Source: Argentina anserina (Eukaryota > Streptophyta > Magnoliopsida > Rosales > Rosaceae). Taken from it: a stretch of DNA of 64,000 nt. The stretch covers positions 22,567,555 to 22,631,554 of the forward strand of contig NC_065875.1 in NCBI RefSeq assembly GCF_933775445.1. The letters run 5' to 3'. Made by a program: the position numbers and the translations under genes. Under the pieces are notes generated by a model. It did no database searches, was not told the DNA's origin, and worked only from the letters and a program-made list of their open reading frames with translations. Below, in pieces: positions 36,458 to 48,299 of the stretch; position 1 is the stretch's first letter, and each line of letters starts with the position of its first letter.

Positions 36458-39400
36458 GCTTACTTTGTTATCAACATCTTGGGGTTACCAACTCATTTGA
36501 TTCAATTGGTATTCAATTTGTTGATTCGGCTCGGTCGGTTCGGAATAAATTGTCAGCCATATGATCAAATGATCTGATTGGGCTTTAATATTTAGGATTT
36601 TCTCCCCCTTTCAGGCCCATTTGTATAAAGTATTAAACTTCTGGCTTCTGTACATAGGCTGCTCAACTTCTGATTTTCAACTCAAAACAGTTAAGAAACA
36701 CGAGTATGCACTCCCCCTCTACTAATTAAATCAAAAAAAGATTATTCTCCCCCTCTGCTAACCTCGTCACTTTGTGAATGCTTATCCTTCTCAGAATGCC
36801 CAATGTTTTGCTTATATGGTTATTTTTATACAACTACATGCATATTAATTGTTTAACTTAATTTAATCAGTATAGATCCCGAATTTAAACGTAAAAGCCA
36901 AGAGAGCTTTTCCGAATATAAAAACAAGAGTGTCAGTGACAAAGTAAAAGTGTGAAGGATATAAACAAGCTACACATGCAGGCAAGTAAATTTAGATAAT
37001 CAACTATATTAAGAAGGTTAGATGAAGTTTCTTCTAATCAATTCTACCTCCTCGTGCTGGTGTATTGGTACAACTAATTCTTTGTTATGTATAACGAGAA
37101 AGGGAAACGTGCAGCACATGCATGCGTGTCTTGAATCTTGATCGATCGATCGATAGAGACCCGTCTTTTTTTTGTTCATGATTCGTGACTACACACTTTC
37201 AAGTTTCAATCACATTAATCTTCTCCATCATGAAAATTAGGGCATTAGTTTTGAGTCCACACACATTAATAGGGATTGCTTTCCTCGGTGAGGAAAACTC
37301 GATCTGTTTCTTATTTTCATCGATTTAGTGATAGTTAGTTAGTTACTACATAATAAGCTTCCTAAATTCCACTACGATCAATTACTCCTCTTAATGTCCG
37401 AAATATCAGATAATATATTCTTCGTTTGTTCTACTTGTCTACTACTTCCAGTACTTGGTTCGACCAATGACTTCGATCATTTAAGCACTATAGTTTCATA
37501 TAAACAAAATTTACTTAGTGTGACTAGCTAGCTGGTCAACTTAAACTGCTCGCTTACTGATGATTGAGCATATGATAGCTGGAAACATCTATATCCAGAT
37601 ATTCTATAATGTGAGAGATAGATATATAACCTACCCAACGTTGGCATTCACTTGATCTCTTTGTCGTTTGAGCTGCGAATAAGATGGCGGTAATCAAGAA
37701 CATGTCATCAAAATGGAATGCGTATTCAGATCGATCATATATAGGTAGATTTCATTGCCCATTTCAATGATTGCTATACGTACGTTGCGTGAGTAAATCC
37801 ATTTAATTATTCTGGACAATTTCAATTTTCAATCAAAGAAACTCTAGCTAGAACGAAGCCGTGCTCTTTTAAGATTTTGGTATGGATTGCTCGCACCAAA
37901 TGATCGTTATGGACGTATGTGATACTCCTCGATAGGTATATTTTTGGTCTCTTATATCTTGATATTAAAGTCAAAATGACTAGTGTGATGGCTTTCCGGC
38001 CTTTCTATGACCTATTCAACGGATATACGTACGTACATCAGTTGGGTCGTTGTAATTAATCTCCAACAGAACATTTAATCTAGTTCAACGTTCTGAATAT
38101 GGATACGCGTTAAACCAAGTTAGACCAATATATGAACATCAGATTACGATATACACATCAGTCTTGTTCATCACCATGTGTAGCGTAGATGACTCAAATC
38201 AATAATATGTAATTACATCCCATAGTAAGTCGATGACCTACGGTACACTTTGCTATATTATTTAGGTATACTTTGAGTTAGCTTAGTATGATTACAAATA
38301 TGTAAAATCAACCACTAACTTTCGCATCCACCTTCTTTATGACTAGGTCTTCTTCTCCGTTGGATCAACTGAGTAAATATATCTCCTACAAGACTGGGTC
38401 TAGAAGATGTCGTCGTTGGTAATTGTCCTAATTTGGTCAATTCATATTTTTTCGGTTTGTTACGAGTCAAAGTCCAATTCTTAATGATCTCTAAATGAGA
38501 CTGGCCTGGATAGTTATTGTGTTTACACAGACAATGAGCTACAATGAGCTACGTGTGCTCAATGAAATTCAACATAGAAGCATGCATATTGACTGTGACT
38601 AGTACATTATATGTATACTAGCTAGCTCGGATATACGTACCAATTCATTTGGTTCATCGACCAAATAAGATGAAGGAGCAGACAAATACTTTCTTAATTA
38701 CCTTCTAATATAATTGAACCACTATAATGTTCATATAGGCACTCATATATATATATATACATATATATATTGCTTACAATTATATAACTATATATTGTGT
38801 TCTAGCAGTTATCCCTAATAAGGAAAGTGCGTGTACACTCGTATTGATCCCCATCCCACTTCTGTCGTTTTACATGAAAAGTCTCCACTGCAACAAATAC
38901 ATACACGCATAGAGATCGAACGAACATAAAATTCTACGATAGAGTTCAATATAACACCAATTAAGATCGACCAAATTAGCTCAACCAACAATAAATTAAA
39001 ATCAGCGGGACGGTGCATAATCAAACATTCATTTTGATTCACATTGATGCATTCCAAGTTTCCAACCTAATACTCACTTAGCCTGCACTGTGAAATCGAT
39101 GGATCCAAGTGCGCATGCCCACGAGTTACACACACTCATGAATACTAAAATTATTGACCTTACATTTTCTGTGTAATTTTTGTAAAATGGACCCTCAGAT
39201 ATTTGGACAATTGTATTCGTTGGTCGGTGAGTCGTGCAACAGAGGCAAATTCCACCACAGCCCTAACCCTAACTAAACCACCACCAATCATATCACCCAC
39301 TAAAGGCGGTGGACGCCGCAATACGTCGTATTATTTAACCCCACATCGCCACAGTCGTTTACGTGTTAACATCTAAATGGTCCAACCGTCAAGTCACTTA

Positions 39401-39673
39401 CCACCGCAGGTTTTGGAGCTGCCCTACAAATTGGAGGATCATATTTACCTTCTTCCCTTGTCAATGATTCAATCCTCTCATCAGTCATCACTACTAGGGT
39501 TCTCCCACTTCTCTTCTCTCCTCTTCTGGGTGGGCCGGTGCTGCGTCCGACTGCGCTTTTCTGACGTGGAGCGAATATCTCCCCGAGTTTCAGACCCGGT
39601 CGTTATCTTCCACATCAGTCCTTTATTTTCTAGGAAAATTACCCCTTTCGTTCATCCTTCCTTTTTGTTCTGT
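36458..39673. other. Long intergenic region, nothing recognised
   Basis: About 3.2 kb of AT-rich sequence with a (gatc)n patch at about 37140-37155 and (AT)n near 38745-38770. Small open frames (38815-39057 minus, 39377-39784 plus) have no recognised domain; the last overlaps the leader of the following gene. The segment 39200-39673 is probably the promoter of the gene at 39769. Confidence 0.5.
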
Positions 39674-39682
39674 CTTTATAAA
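39674..39682 (+). promoter_or_regulatory. Putative TATA box of the acidic membrane protein gene
   Basis: The sequence tttataaac is placed about 90 bp upstream of ATG 39769, leaving a leader of about 60 bp. Position and match are the only support. Confidence 0.55.
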
Positions 39683-39768
39683 CCCCAAGTGCTACTCTTT
39701 CCAAACCTCCTTTCAACCAATTCTATCTCCCTAGAAAATAAGCACAAAGCCTCCAACTTCAAGCTCAT

Positions 39769-40800
39769 ATGGAAATCCCAGTAGTGAATAGAATAAGCCA
39801 CTTTCAGGTAACCGCCTTGCCCAGCCCGTCGACTTTCCCGTCGCCGCAGACTTTATCCATTTCCGGAATCGAAAAGGTCTATAGTGTCTGGACATGGGGA
39901 GCTCTACTACTCGCCGTAATAGCTTCCTTCGGCACCATCATCACTAGAATCAATTTTATTATCATCCAACGACTCAGACACAAATCCGCAGATCAGCCTC
40001 TCTCCGTTGTAGAGGAAGATGACTTCTCTGATATCGACGACGACGATGATGACGCGTATTCAGTTTCCACGGCATCGTCGGATTCCGATGAGGAAGAGGA
40101 AAAAGAAGAAGAGGACGAGAGAAGAGACGAGGATTTTAATGTCTTGGGATCTGACAAGGGACAGAACCGTAGTTTGAGACTCCGCCGTGGCAGAAGCTTC
40201 GCAGCTTTAAACTTAAACCGGTTCTCTTGGTCTGATTTCGCCAGCGGCAAGAGCGTCGTGAAGCTCTGGGACAACTTGGCTTTAGGCTTGGACCTCGATG
40301 ACGACAGCAATGACGAATACTCCGGCAGCGGTAGAGCTGTCTCCGTCTACGACATGAACAAACAGAAAAAGATAAACTCCTTCGCCGGAAGCTTCCAGGT
40401 CCCGGCTGCTGCCACGTCGTCCTGCTCAACTATTCTCACGGCGGACACGAGCTCCTCCGGTCGCGTAGCATTGGGGATGTGGGACACGCGCGTGAGCAGC
40501 AGGATTCCGGCGATGCTGGCCGAGTGGAGCCCGCGGATCGGGAGAATTGTCGGAGTCTCCTCTGGCGGCGTCGATAAAGTTTACGTCAAGGACGACGTTA
40601 CGGGTGGGCTGATGGTCGGTGACGTGAGGAAGGTGGGAGCTCCGTTACGGAACGTAACGGACGCGGACGTGACCGATAGGTGGTGGGACGCCGACGCGGT
40701 TATGGTCTCGGACGAGTGTTTTGATGAGTTGGCCGCCGCGAATGGTTGCGACTCGGCCGTGACTCGGTGCTGTAGTGCTGTTAAGTCTTATCTTTTATGA
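39769..40800 (+). CDS. Acidic single-membrane-segment plant protein, function unknown, 343 aa
   Basis: A single uninterrupted frame from a true ATG codes for 343 aa in DNA much richer in GC than its surroundings, strong evidence for a real gene. Residues about 37-65 (VWTWGALLLAVIASFGTII and following) are a likely membrane segment or signal anchor. Next comes a very acidic region (residues about 80-120, with runs of Asp and Glu), then a Leu/Arg patch RSLRLRRGRSFAALNLNRFSW. The second half has WDNLALGLDLDDD, then VALGMWDTRVSSRIPAMLAEW and an ending CCSAVKSYLL. No catalytic motif or named domain is recognised. Such TM-plus-acidic proteins occur as conserved unknowns in plants. The antisense open frames across 39993-40429 are by-products of the skewed codon content. 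Confidence 0.88.
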   Translation: MEIPVVNRISHFQVTALPSPSTFPSPQTLSISGIEKVYSVWTWGALLLAVIASFGTIITRINFIIIQRLRHKSADQPLSVVEEDDFSDIDDDDDDAYSVSTASSDSDEEEEKEEEDERRDEDFNVLGSDKGQNRSLRLRRGRSFAALNLNRFSWSDFASGKSVVKLWDNLALGLDLDDDSNDEYSGSGRAVSVYDMNKQKKINSFAGSFQVPAAATSSCSTILTADTSSSGRVALGMWDTRVSSRIPAMLAEWSPRIGRIVGVSSGGVDKVYVKDDVTGGLMVGDVRKVGAPLRNVTDADVTDRWWDADAVMVSDECFDELAAANGCDSAVTRCCSAVKSYLL

Positions 40801-41188
40801 GATGGAACTTGTAACAGATATGGAATTATGTAAGGCTATTAATTTGTATATATTTCCTGATTTACAATTTCCTTTTTTTTATGTTTATCATTAATAACAT
40901 TTGCTGTCAAGTTTTGTCCGATGAGTTTCTAGTTCCTCGTGATCACAACTTAAAAAAGTTAAATTATCTTACGTATGAGTTTTCGTTTCTTTACTATAAG
41001 AAAAAAATTGATCTTCATATAATATGCCTCGCTCACATGGAAAGCTATGCAGTGTATGGTTCTTGTGGTCACTGGCTCACTGCTGCCTTTTATATATGTT
41101 TCACAAGTACTAATTTGTGAATGACTGACCCGGAAATGTTTGGTAATGTGGCATGGACAGCTTAATTTTAATTTGATGCATAATCTAT
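40801..41188. other. 3' flank of the acidic protein gene
   Basis: AT-rich, probably holding the 3' untranslated region. A 79-codon frame (40881-41120) has no recognised domain. Confidence 0.45.
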
Positions 41189-41196
41189 CAACACCA

Positions 41197-41609
41197 CCAC
41201 TGTTATAAAAAGCGGCCGCCTAAGCAGCGTCTAAGCGCTAGGAGGTCGGTTATCACCGCAATTTTTGCCTCGGTGTCTATTCTCGGCGTTTTGTGAATTA
41301 GGCGGTCCTAAGTGCCTCTAGGTGACTAAAAAAATACCTAAAAGAACTTGAGATTTAGTATTGCAATTGTTTTATAATTTATCTTTTGTTCTAATATTTT
41401 TGTGTGGACTTTGCACTTAAGTTATTGTGAAATTGAGACTATTTTTAAAATTAATATTGAGCATCATTATATATTTTTAATCATAAAAATAATTTAAAGA
41501 CATGTATAAAAATAAATAAATTTTTAATAAGTCGAAACCATCTAGCCGTCTAGATGTTAGGTGGTGGATTATCCGTCTGCATACTGCCTAGCGATTTTTC
41601 AAACCTTGG
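41197..41609. mobile_element. hAT-type MITE, 413 bp
   Basis: Left end accactgttataaaaagcgg and the complement of the right end, ccaaggtttgaaaaatcgc, are imperfect inverted repeats. Flanks tcaacacc (41189-41196) and tcaacact (41610-41617) are an 8-bp target duplication with one mismatch. Both sub-terminal parts carry gcctaag/ctaagcgc and cctag words. No transposase. Confidence 0.78.
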
Positions 41610-41617
41610 TCAACACT

Positions 41618-42689
41618 CATCTAATTTCAAACTAGGGATAACTTAACTTGACACACAATCTGTCTAACACTCATATCAATTTCAAGGAAACCACTAAGTA
41701 AAACTATGTGTCAGATTTATTTTGCAGAATAAATTTCACAAAAGAAATATGCATGCTGTGTTACGTGCCCTGAGGATTAATTTTTGTATTTATATATAAA
41801 GCTAATTGTGATTGAGTATATATCGAAGCAGATATATAAAATAGAGAGATCTATAAGTCATGGCTAGGAATCTAACCAACCAAACACCTCAAGTCCAAAT
41901 ATATGTTTTTGAACTAAAATAAGAAATCATTTTGGGATGCATCGTTGTAAAGATAAGTTTACAATTATGTTTGTTATAAAATTTAGGTAGCAATAATTAA
42001 GAGTATGATTCCTGGACAAATTTGTTTATAGAGTATGGTTGTTGCGCCTAATACCCTAATCAATCAGGTCTATATTATTAGGGGATACTGCTAGCTGTGC
42101 TATTTGGGTAACATATCAACATTAGTTGTACGTTCGATCACTTGTTTGTGTTTCTGCCGCAAAACCATCAGATGTGCAACCAACTTGACTTGTAAGAACC
42201 CTAGTGTAAGAAATAAACCGCATCTTAAGCTTTTCCCTATACGTGGTGTTAGAACAGGGCTTCCCTTTGGTTTAAGAACGTCAGTTAGTTGGTGAAGAAA
42301 TGATTCATCTAGTTCTGATAGCGTTTAGCTTTGGTACACAATTCTACCCACAATTCTTACGCAAAGCCGATTGATATAGATCACATTAACTTCTTCACAA
42401 ATAAAATTAAGCACGCTTTGTTTTTACACCCATGCCCAGATATATAAGTAATATAACAAACCAAACTTGGTCAGCACAATCGATTACGTGACGGCTTTGA
42501 TGTCTCTCACCAGAAGCGAAACACAACTCTATTTCCGGAGTTGCTATAGCTTCTGATTATACACAACGCCAAGGAAGAGCTAGCTAGATACGATTCAATT
42601 TCCAACAGTAGCGGGTTCAATTCAGCATCACCTGCCCTCTTGAGCCCAAGTTGCGTGCGTGGTTTGTCTGCTTGTTCGGCAATATGGGC
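41618..42689. other. Intergenic, nothing recognised
   Basis: AT-rich. A 63-codon frame at 42104-42295 has no recognised domain. This is the original left flank of the copia insertion. Confidence 0.4.
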
Positions 42690-42694
42690 CTAAA

Positions 42695-42924
42695 TAATAG
42701 GCAAAGCTTCAGAAATCAAAGCTAGGGTTTTGCAGAATTGAATCAAAGAGAGGTTTAGAGAGAAAACTCAGATTGTATTATCGTGAACATTACAAAGAAA
42801 AGAGAGACTGTAGCTATTTATACAGAGCAATTATACAGAGCAATTGATAATACAGGTGGCAGAAATACATTGGAGACTTATGTAATCTGTTAGAAAAATA
42901 TAACAGAAATATAACAGTCTAAGA
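42695..42924 (-). repeat. 3' LTR of the copia element
   Basis: This 230-bp copy abuts the polypurine tract (minus strand gaggagggg, complement of 42925-42933). A TATA-like tataaatag is present on the minus strand at 42814-42822. Confidence 0.95.
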
Positions 42925-43848
42925 CCCCTCCTCAATCTCAGCTAGGGTCACTAATCTGAGATTGATACAGTGTGTTCTAAAAATTGGAGCAGCCAGGCCT
43001 TTAGTCAACACATCAGCTGTTTGCTCTGTGGTAGGCACATATTCAAGTCGCAAATCATTATGCTGGACTCTTTCTCTAACAAAATGAAAATCGTTATCCA
43101 AGTGTTTAATCTTGGAATGAAAAACTTGATTTGAAGCAAGAGCAAGAGCTGACAAATTATCACATTTAAGCAAAGGAGCATGAGGAATGTTAATCTTTAA
43201 ATCACATAACAAATGACGAATCCAACTCACCTCTGCTGCTGTATTAGCCAAACTTCTGTATTCTGACTCAGTAGAACTTCTAGAAACAGTACCTTGTTTC
43301 TTGGACTGCCATGAAATAGGACACAAACCAATATAGATAACAAATCCAGTAGTAGATCTCTTTTGTATCACTTCACCAGCCCAGTCTGCATCACAAAAGG
43401 CTTTGACATTCACTGCATTCTTTAAGGCTTCAACAGAACTATATAAAATTCCTTTATCTATAGAACCTTGTAAATACCTCAAAATTCTCTTTACTGCTGC
43501 ATAATGCACATCCGTAGGACTTGTCATAAATTGGCAGACTGTATTGACTGAATAGGCAATATCTAGTCGAGTAAAGGTTAGGTATTGTAATGCACCTACT
43601 ATGCTTTTGTAAGAGGTTGGATCTTTAAGAGGAGTACCTTCATCTTTTGTCATCTGATAATGAGGAAGGCAAGGAGTATTGCAGGGTCTCATAGTGCTTA
43701 ATCCAACTCTTTCAAGTAGATCTTTAGCATACTTTGTCTGACTCAAGAAGATACCATTTCTGACTTTTGTAACTTCTAAACCAAGGAAATAAGATAAAGA
43801 TCCAAGATCTTTCATATCAAAAACCATGCTCAATTCAGAAAATGACAT
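42919..43848 (-). pseudogene. Copia pol, C-terminal part: end of RT and RNase H
   Basis: The frame resumes the reverse transcriptase thumb (FDMKDLGSLSYFLGLEV) after a frameshift near 43840 and continues to RNase H, with KRSTTGFVIYIG, SRSSTESEYRSLANTAAEV and the final QTADVLTKGL. The end lies directly at the 3' LTR boundary. RNase H keeps its acidic residues (Asp in FCDADWAGE, Glu in TESEY, Asp in KCDN). Confidence 0.92.
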
Positions 43849-46039
43849 TATGAATTCCAGAAGTATCAGAACATGTAATTACTATATCATCAACATATAA
43901 GAACAGAGCAATCATACCTGCTGAAGTATGTCTCACAAACAAGCTTGGATCACTGTGAGAAGAAGCAAAGCCTAAACTTGGTAAGAAATTTGTAAATTTC
44001 TCATTCCAAGCTCTTGGAGCTTGCTTCAGACCGTACAACGATTTCTTTAGCAAACACACATGATTAGGATAATCAGAATCAATAAAACCTTGTGATTGAG
44101 CCATGTACACTTCTTCCTTCAAATTTCCATGCAGAAAAGCATTCTTAACATCCAACTGCCTTAATTCCCAATTATTCATAGCTGCAAGAGCTAAAATAAC
44201 TCTAACAGTGCTATGTCGCACAACGGGACTGAAGGTTTCATCATAGTCAAGACCCTTTGTTTGACTAAACCTCTGAGCAACAAGCCTTGCTTTGTATCTA
44301 GACACAGATCCATTAGGATTTTTCTTTATTTTATATATCCATCTGCATCCAACAATATTTCTATCTTTAGGACATGGAACTAAAATCCAAGTACCTTGTT
44401 TCTGTAGAGCTTGTATTTCCTCCAACATAGCTTTGTCCCATTTATCCTTTCCAATAGCTGATCTGAATGACTTCGGCTCAATAACATCACTAATATCACT
44501 TACAACAGTAAAGCCACTAAAGAAAGGAAATTCTCTGTAAGACTTTTCTTGAGCAATAGCATAATAACAATAAAAGTCTTCAAAGGTTTTAGGTTTGACT
44601 ATACCATTTTTAGCTCTGGTCATCATAGAATGATCATTGTAATTTTGATTTACAATGAAATTAAGTTCTTCTGGAATATCATGGTCAGCTTGAATATTTT
44701 CACCAAATTGCAAAGCATTGACCTGGTTTATACTTAGCCCACCATCTGCCTCATTTTCATGACCAACATCACCATTTGCATGACCAACATCACCAATCTG
44801 AGCATTATGACCATCACCATCACTCTGAACATCCTTATTATCCATATTCTGCAATGCAATCTCATTAATCTCTCCACAAGTAACCCCCCTTTGATCATCA
44901 CTTATCTCAACAATGTTTTCACCACTTGAACCATTTAAAACATCTAAGCTATGCTGAGAAGCTTTATCGGAGTTGGCGGAACTACACTGAGAATTATTAT
45001 CTGAACCACTGACTGAGGAACTATTAATAGAATTACTAACTGAATCACTACCAACTGAACCACTACCACTATTATGAGAATTATCATTCAAATTTGAAGT
45101 ACCATCTGAGCGTCCAACACTACTTGAACGACCAATACCCCCGTCCAATGCAGTGGAATGGGCACTAAGTTGGACAACATCACCTAGGACATGCATCCTC
45201 TGAGGAAGAGTAGTGAGACTTGAAAAGGAAAATGAGGACGGAAAAAATGTAGCAGGATCAATTGGAGTTGAAATGGAGGAAGAGTGAAACTTGAATGGAA
45301 AAATTGATTCATAAAAAATCACATGCCGAGACATCCACAGCCTATTGTGAGATATGCTATAACATATTGCCCCTTTATAACCTAGAGCATATCCTAGAAA
45401 GACGCATTGAGTTGTTCTAGGATCTAATTTTTCATGATTGTACGGGCGTAGATAAGGATAACAAGCTGATCCAAAGACTTTAAGATGAGAAAGCTCAAGA
45501 GCTTTATGGAAGATCAGCTCAAAAGGAGACATCATATCTGACAACTTGCAAGGCATTCTATTAATTAAATAGCATGAATGAGCAATGCTATGATACCAGA
45601 ATTCTTTTGGGACACAAGAAGTGGACATCAACGAAATAGCTGTCTCAACTAGATGCATGTTATTCCTCTCGGTAACTCCATTTTGTTGAGGAGTGTAAGG
45701 ACAAGTTATATAATGAAGAATGCCTTTTGAGTCGAGAAATTTTTTAAAGGCTTTACTATTGAATTCCCCTCCCCCATCTGTTTGAAATATTTTAATCAAG
45801 GAATTGAACTGAGTCTGAACAAAGGTATAAAACTTCACAAATATTGTAAAAACATCAGATTTATTGATGAGTGGAAAAATCCACACAAACTTGGTACAAT
45901 CATCAATGAATGTAACATAGTACCTATATCCTTCTATAGACATACATGGAGCCAGACCCCAAACATCAGAGTGCACTTTATGAAAAGGAACATCTGATGT
46001 TGTTACACTCTGAAAAAGGCAGTCTATGCATTTTACCAT
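43835..46039 (-). pseudogene. Copia pol, central part: integrase core and reverse transcriptase
   Basis: The integrase core shows the catalytic acids in VHSDVWG, FQTDGGGEF and NGVTERNN. A Ser/Asn/Gly/Asp-rich linker (about residues 270-430) joins it to the reverse transcriptase, which has WIYKIK, LDVKNAFLHG, LYGLKQAPRAW and the active-site FLYVDDIVIT. The frame is open for 734 codons, showing how well preserved this part is. It is entered by a frameshift at about 46015-46025 in a run of T, and it stops at 43835 where another shift is needed to go on. Confidence 0.95.
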
Positions 46040-46652
46040 CTAAACAATTGGAACAAAGGTGACTAGGAACACAGTTAGACACTTTTATTTGAGAACTAGA
46101 CAACATTTTAGACATAATGGGTTTAGAAGGGTGACCTAAACGTTGATGCCATACTGGAAAAGTCGAAGTAGAGCTTGCAAAAGCTGAATGAGATAGCGTG
46201 GGAATAGATGAAACATGTGGAGACTTGAATAGGAACAAACCCTCCTCACTACTCTTTCCTTGATAGAGAATTTTTCTGGATGCCTTGTCCTGCACAACAA
46301 TATCAGATTCATCAAGAGTAATAAAACAACCATTTTCCTTACACATCTTCGTAAATGATAGCAAATTCATAGTTAGATGAGGCACATGTAGCACTTGGTT
46401 TAGTTTCAACAAACAATCTACAGGTTTAATATAACTAGCACCAACATGAGCTATATTCAAACCTGCACCATTACCGATGGTGATTTTATCGTCGGACTTG
46501 TATGGTTGAGCAATTGTGAGATTTTGAAGATCAGAGGTCATATGGTGTGTGGCACCATAATCACCAACCCACACCTCAGTATTTACATGAGCATTTATTG
46601 GTGTTGTAGAAGATGAGGCACCACCGCTAGGATGAAATCCACCAGGAAACAC
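45978..46652 (-). pseudogene. Copia protease and pre-integrase zinc domain
   Basis: The aspartic protease region begins with EVWVGDYGATHHMTSDLQNL. The catalytic motif is Asp-Tyr-Gly where copia elements usually have Asp-Ser/Thr-Gly. The pre-integrase segment carries WHQRLGHPS and CSNCLDGKMHR, the HHCC-type zinc site. The frame continues from gag without shift except for the TAG at 46725. Confidence 0.9.
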
Positions 46653-46724
46653 TGTATGAGAAGAGCCAGTTGGATTATAATTCCCTCCTTGAGTTTGAAA
46701 TCCAACATTATAAGAACTAGTTGA

Positions 46725-47843
46725 CTAAGCAATTAAGGCAGTGAGTGAAGCTGGAGGCTCAGTTCCCTGATATGTAAAGTTTGTTCTATGAGAACAGTTG
46801 AGAGCAACATGTCCCTTTAACCCACATATTTGACAAGTTGGGATGAATAATGATGGATGATCAACATGAACATCTGTCCTATAAAAGCAATTTGCCGCAG
46901 TGTGACCTTTCTTTGCACAAATATGACATTTTGGAGAAGGACCTATATTAGGTGTTCTGTTTTGTATTTGGGATGAAGCATGAGCTTTGTAATCTGGATT
47001 TTGATAGCAAGTACTTGTCAAATGACCATGTTTGCCACATATTTGACATTTATGGACCTTGAAACAAGTGTCCACAGTGTGACCACGTTTTCCACACACT
47101 TGACACTCGAGGCTTGAACTATTTTGTTTTTCATCTTTGTTTCGACCATCACCCTTCTGAATCCAGCCTCTGTTAGCATTGTCTCTATCACCATTCCGAA
47201 AATTTTCTCCTCTAGCTACCATAGCACTCATGCTAGAGTTGAGAGAAAAATTTCCCTCAATGCGCCTTTCTGTTGCAAGTAACTGAGACCTCAAGTCTCT
47301 AAGAGATATAGGGGTTTCTCTGCCTTCTATGACAGTTCTAACTATAGCATATTCATCTGGGAGTCCATTGAGAAGAATTATGATTATGTCTTCATCAGGA
47401 ACAGTAACTCTGACATATAGAAGTTGATCTCTAGCATTCTTAACTCGCTGCAAATACTTCTCAATTGATTCTCCACCTTTCCTAACTGTTTGAAGCTCAA
47501 TCTTCAGTTGCATAATACTCACTCTAGATACAGCAGAGAAATGTTCCTGTAAAGCAATCCATGCTTGTCTGGAAGTCTTGCAACCAATGATAACATCAAC
47601 TATATCTTCATCCAAAGTGGCCATGAGAAGACTCATCAAAGCCATGTCAATTTGTTTCCATGCCTTGTAAGCAACAATTTCTTCATTAGTAACTCCACCA
47701 TCAGTAGTGAGAGCATAGCGAGGTGGAGCTAACTCAGTCCCATCATAATAGCCAAATAAACCATTTCCAGCCATAGTTGATTGAAACTGGAAACTCCATT
47801 TTATGAAATTCCTTTCTCCAAGGCGCATAGTAATAATACACAA
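46725..47843 (-). pseudogene. Copia gag with four CCHC zinc knuckles, N-terminus split off
   Basis: This 372-codon frame holds the retrotransposon gag domain (ERNFIKWSFQFQSTMAGNGL, AYKAWKQIDMALMSLL, RQAWIALQEHF) and then four CX2CX4HX4C knuckles: CQVCGKRGHTVDTC, CQICGKHGHLTSTC, CHICAKKGHTAANC and CQICGLKGHVALNC. The first codons lie beyond the hAT insertion: a minus-strand frame at about 50445-50378 (MTNQDIPKHALTHSDVHSL) is the missing start. The ATG at 47843 is therefore not the native start. The frame ends at a TAG (46725-46727), beyond which the same frame continues into protease. Confidence 0.93.
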
Positions 47844-48299
47844 GGTTCAAACTATCGGTATCGGGGGATATATCGTTTTTTGAAAAATGGAGATATCGGA
47901 TATATCAGAGATATATCGGGGATATTGGAAAAAAAATATTGTTCCTCTTCCGAAATTATTTATTTATTTATTATTGAATTACATACAAACAAATACAATT
48001 ATTAATTTTATCTAGTACTAGAAAGAAGCTCTAGGTGCTTAAAAAGATGCACATTGGTCAACAAAACTACAATACTTTGCCCAAGACATACGAGTCATAT
48101 AGTACGAATTGTAATGGTTAACATGATAGTCATATATCTCTTTTAAGCTACTAATAGTTTATCTGAGAATGTGATAGTAAGGATGAACCCAACTCGATAA
48201 TTGATCATAAACGTCTCCAAACTGACCATAATTGTAAATAGGATGACCAGATTGATAATTGACTTCATGTGATTCGTTTGACATCCCACTGTGCTATGT

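Noticed and set aside
39993..40429. Two minus-strand open frames (105 and 97 codons) rich in Ser/Arg
   Set aside because: They lie antisense to the well-supported 343-aa gene and their composition reflects its Asp/Glu/Ser codons.
44292..44737. Plus-strand open frames within the copia pol
   Set aside because: Antisense to the well-matched reverse transcriptase frame.
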